DNA of 7,073 nt from an uncultured Clostridium sp. GTDB taxonomy: Bacteria; Bacillota; Clostridia; Clostridiales; Clostridiaceae. The translations under genes and the position numbers were made by a program. The notes under the pieces were generated by a model. The model had not been told where the DNA came from, did not search any database, and saw only the letters and a program-made list of their open reading frames with translations. Of the stretch, positions 6,248-7,073 are shown one piece after another. The stretch is from positions 1 through 7,073 of the forward strand of contig NZ_CALEVF010000302.1 of the NCBI RefSeq assembly GCF_937920395.1, in the 5' to 3' direction. Positions within the stretch are counted from its first letter, which is position 1; the number at the start of each line of letters is the position of its first letter.

Positions 6248-6268
6248 ATTGATTTTTATAAGTAGTTT

Positions 6269-6919
6269 CTACAATTGGTTTAAGCTAGTTTTGTTTAAGA
6301 CTAGCTTAGATAAACGCCTTATAGGTAAAATTGCAATAATTACACAAGTTATTATAGTTTCAAGACCCATGTATGAGCCGTTATACAAAAATGAGTATAA
6401 ATAAACGGATGTCCCCTTTGGAGCATAGCTACCGAAAAATACTACACCAGATATAAAATGACATGCAAATCTTGTTAGCATTGCACAGATTACACCAGTA
6501 AGTATCCCTGTAATTTTAAAGGATCTAAAGTATCCAACTATTCCAATGGCCATAAAAGGAAGAGGATAATCAAACAATACTTGGACTGGGTGGACTGCAA
6601 AAGGGGTCATTATAAAATTTATTATTCCAAATAAAAAGCCAGTTAAAAAACCAACTTCTGGGCCATAAAACAAGGCTATTAGGACTATTGGAACCATACT
6701 TCCAGCAGTTACGCTACCACCTTGAGGTAATTTGATAATTGTAATAAATTGTAATGAAGTAGATAATGCAAGAGATATACCAACTAACGTTATCATTTGA
6801 GTAGTAAATTTAATTTTCCTAACTTTTATAACAGCATAAATCAATATTAGTACCCCGAGTAGTGCAAAAAGAGCAATAGGGCTTTTGGTAATTTCGGTAA
6901 TTCTTTCATTAAAAGACAT
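6269..6919 (-). CDS. thiT: Thiamine transporter S-component ThiT (ECF type)
   Basis: This integral membrane protein captures thiamine and works with a shared ECF energising module (EcfA, EcfA', EcfT) encoded elsewhere. ATG 6919 is preceded by GGAGG (complement of 6928-6932) at 8 bases. The GTG at 6934 overlaps that ribosome binding site, so 216 residues is preferred to 221. An extra N-terminal helix (about 14-32) precedes the core. ThiT landmarks follow: KLPQGGSVTAGSMVPI (63-78), HPVQVLFDYPLPF (110-122), and RFACHFISGVVFFGSYAPKG (150-169) with YLYSFLYNGS (173-182). By alignment from memory with L. lactis ThiT, His154, Tyr175 and Asn180 match its thiamine-binding His125, Tyr146 and Asn151. Asp117 replaces Glu84 and Phe162 replaces Trp133. 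The upstream TPP riboswitch independently supports a thiamine role. It converges on the carbonic-anhydrase-like gene with a 21-base gap. Confidence 0.95.
   Translation of the reverse strand: MSFNERITEITKSPIALFALLGVLILIYAVIKVRKIKFTTQMITLVGISLALSTSLQFITIIKLPQGGSVTAGSMVPIVLIALFYGPEVGFLTGFLFGIINFIMTPFAVHPVQVLFDYPLPFMAIGIVGYFRSFKITGILTGVICAMLTRFACHFISGVVFFGSYAPKGTSVYLYSFLYNGSYMGLETIITCVIIAILPIRRLSKLVLNKTSLNQL
6281..6308. repeat. Inverted repeat in the 3' end of thiT
   Basis: TAAGCTAGT (6281-6289) and ACTAGCTTA (6300-6308) form a perfect 9-bp stem around a 10-base loop. It lies inside the last codons of thiT and 34 bases beyond the stop of the convergent gene. Neither strand has a U-tract after it, so it is not a standard intrinsic terminator. 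It may still stabilise the 3' end of the rightward mRNA or slow polymerase. Confidence 0.5.
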
Positions 6920-6966
6920 TTGTATAACCTCCACGTATTGTGCTACAGAAGTATTATGGTGAAACC

Positions 6967-6999
6967 AAAAAAAACTATGTTCACAAAAGGAACATAGTT
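6967..6999 (-). terminator. Intrinsic terminator, expression platform of the TPP riboswitch
   Basis: On the minus strand, a perfect 10-bp stem AACTATGTTC/GAACATAGTT (arms 6990-6999 and 6973-6982) closes a 7-base loop. A run of U follows (complement of A tract 6967-6974, partly in the stem). It sits between the riboswitch aptamer and thiT, 33 bases upstream of the thiT Shine-Dalgarno. This is the expected arrangement for TPP-induced premature termination, with high TPP stopping thiT transcription. A 14-base palindrome (7001-7014, ATGTAT-TT-ATACAT) lies directly upstream and may take part in alternative folding. Confidence 0.9.
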
Positions 7000-7019
7000 A
7001 ATGTATTTATACATCATTA

Positions 7020-7073
7020 CCGCTTTCCTCCGCTGGTATTAGCCAGATCAGGTATAAGGGTCAATGAATTAAA
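7020..7073 (-). ncRNA. TPP riboswitch (THI-box), 3' half only
   Basis: Reading the minus strand, ACCCTTATACCTGATC is followed by CTGGCTAATACCAGCGGAGG. This matches the highly conserved 3' half of the thiamine-pyrophosphate aptamer (ACCC, CCTGATCTGG, TAAT, CCAGCG, AGG). The hairpin CTGG/CCAG is at 7043-7046 with 7033-7036. The 5' half, including the CTGAGA element and the 5' strand of P1, would lie beyond base 7073, as would the promoter. The exact 3' boundary (about 7020) is approximate because P1 cannot be paired here. It controls thiT through the terminator at 6967-6999. Confidence 0.95.

Overview
The window looks like chromosomal DNA from a low-GC Firmicute, most probably a Clostridium-like anaerobe. 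The base composition is strongly AT-rich, the Shine-Dalgarno sequences are strong (GGAGG and AGGGGTGA types), the intrinsic terminators have long U-tracts, and the gene families (CAT-type permease, DUF3048/YerB lipoprotein, ThiT under a TPP riboswitch, an FAD oxidoreductase with a bfd-like [2Fe-2S] tail) are typical of that group. No rRNA, tRNA, transposase, phage gene or CRISPR array was seen.

Layout. Bases 1-989 (minus) hold the N-terminal two thirds of an APC/CAT amino-acid permease that runs off the left edge. A 387-base AT-rich divergent spacer follows, carrying a promoter for an alpha/beta hydrolase with a complete Ser-Asp-His triad (1377-2204, plus). Next come a possible 21-codon basic ORF and a small two-helix membrane protein of unknown function (2478-2912, plus), closed by a strong hairpin terminator at 2925-2972. 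Converging on that terminator is a DUF3048 (YerB-like) lipoprotein (2994-4001, minus), probably starting at TTG and preceded by a possible 12-residue leader peptide. From the next divergent spacer, which holds a 42-bp near-perfect palindrome over a likely promoter, a two-gene operon reads rightward: an FAD-dependent glycerol-3-phosphate dehydrogenase/2-hydroxyglutarate oxidase-like enzyme (4223-5668) and a short beta-carbonic-anhydrase-like protein (5702-6247). The right end, on the minus strand, is a thiamine S-component gene, thiT (6269-6919), behind an intrinsic terminator and the 3' half of a TPP riboswitch cut by the window edge.

How the genes work together. Only two functional couplings are visible: the TPP riboswitch, terminator and thiT unit (thiamine uptake switched off when TPP is plentiful), and the oxidoreductase/carbonic-anhydrase-like pair, separated by 33 bases. 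The other genes look like independent housekeeping or envelope units.

Four of the longest-ORF starts are probably not the real ones. Shine-Dalgarno spacing favours internal starts at 1377, 4001 (TTG, minus), 4223 and 6919 (minus). I see no convincing undescribed multi-gene system. The items most worth checking are the palindromic promoter at 4115-4164, the EF-hand/dockerin-like loop inside the oxidoreductase, the leader-peptide candidate ahead of the DUF3048 gene, and the oxidoreductase/carbonic-anhydrase pairing.
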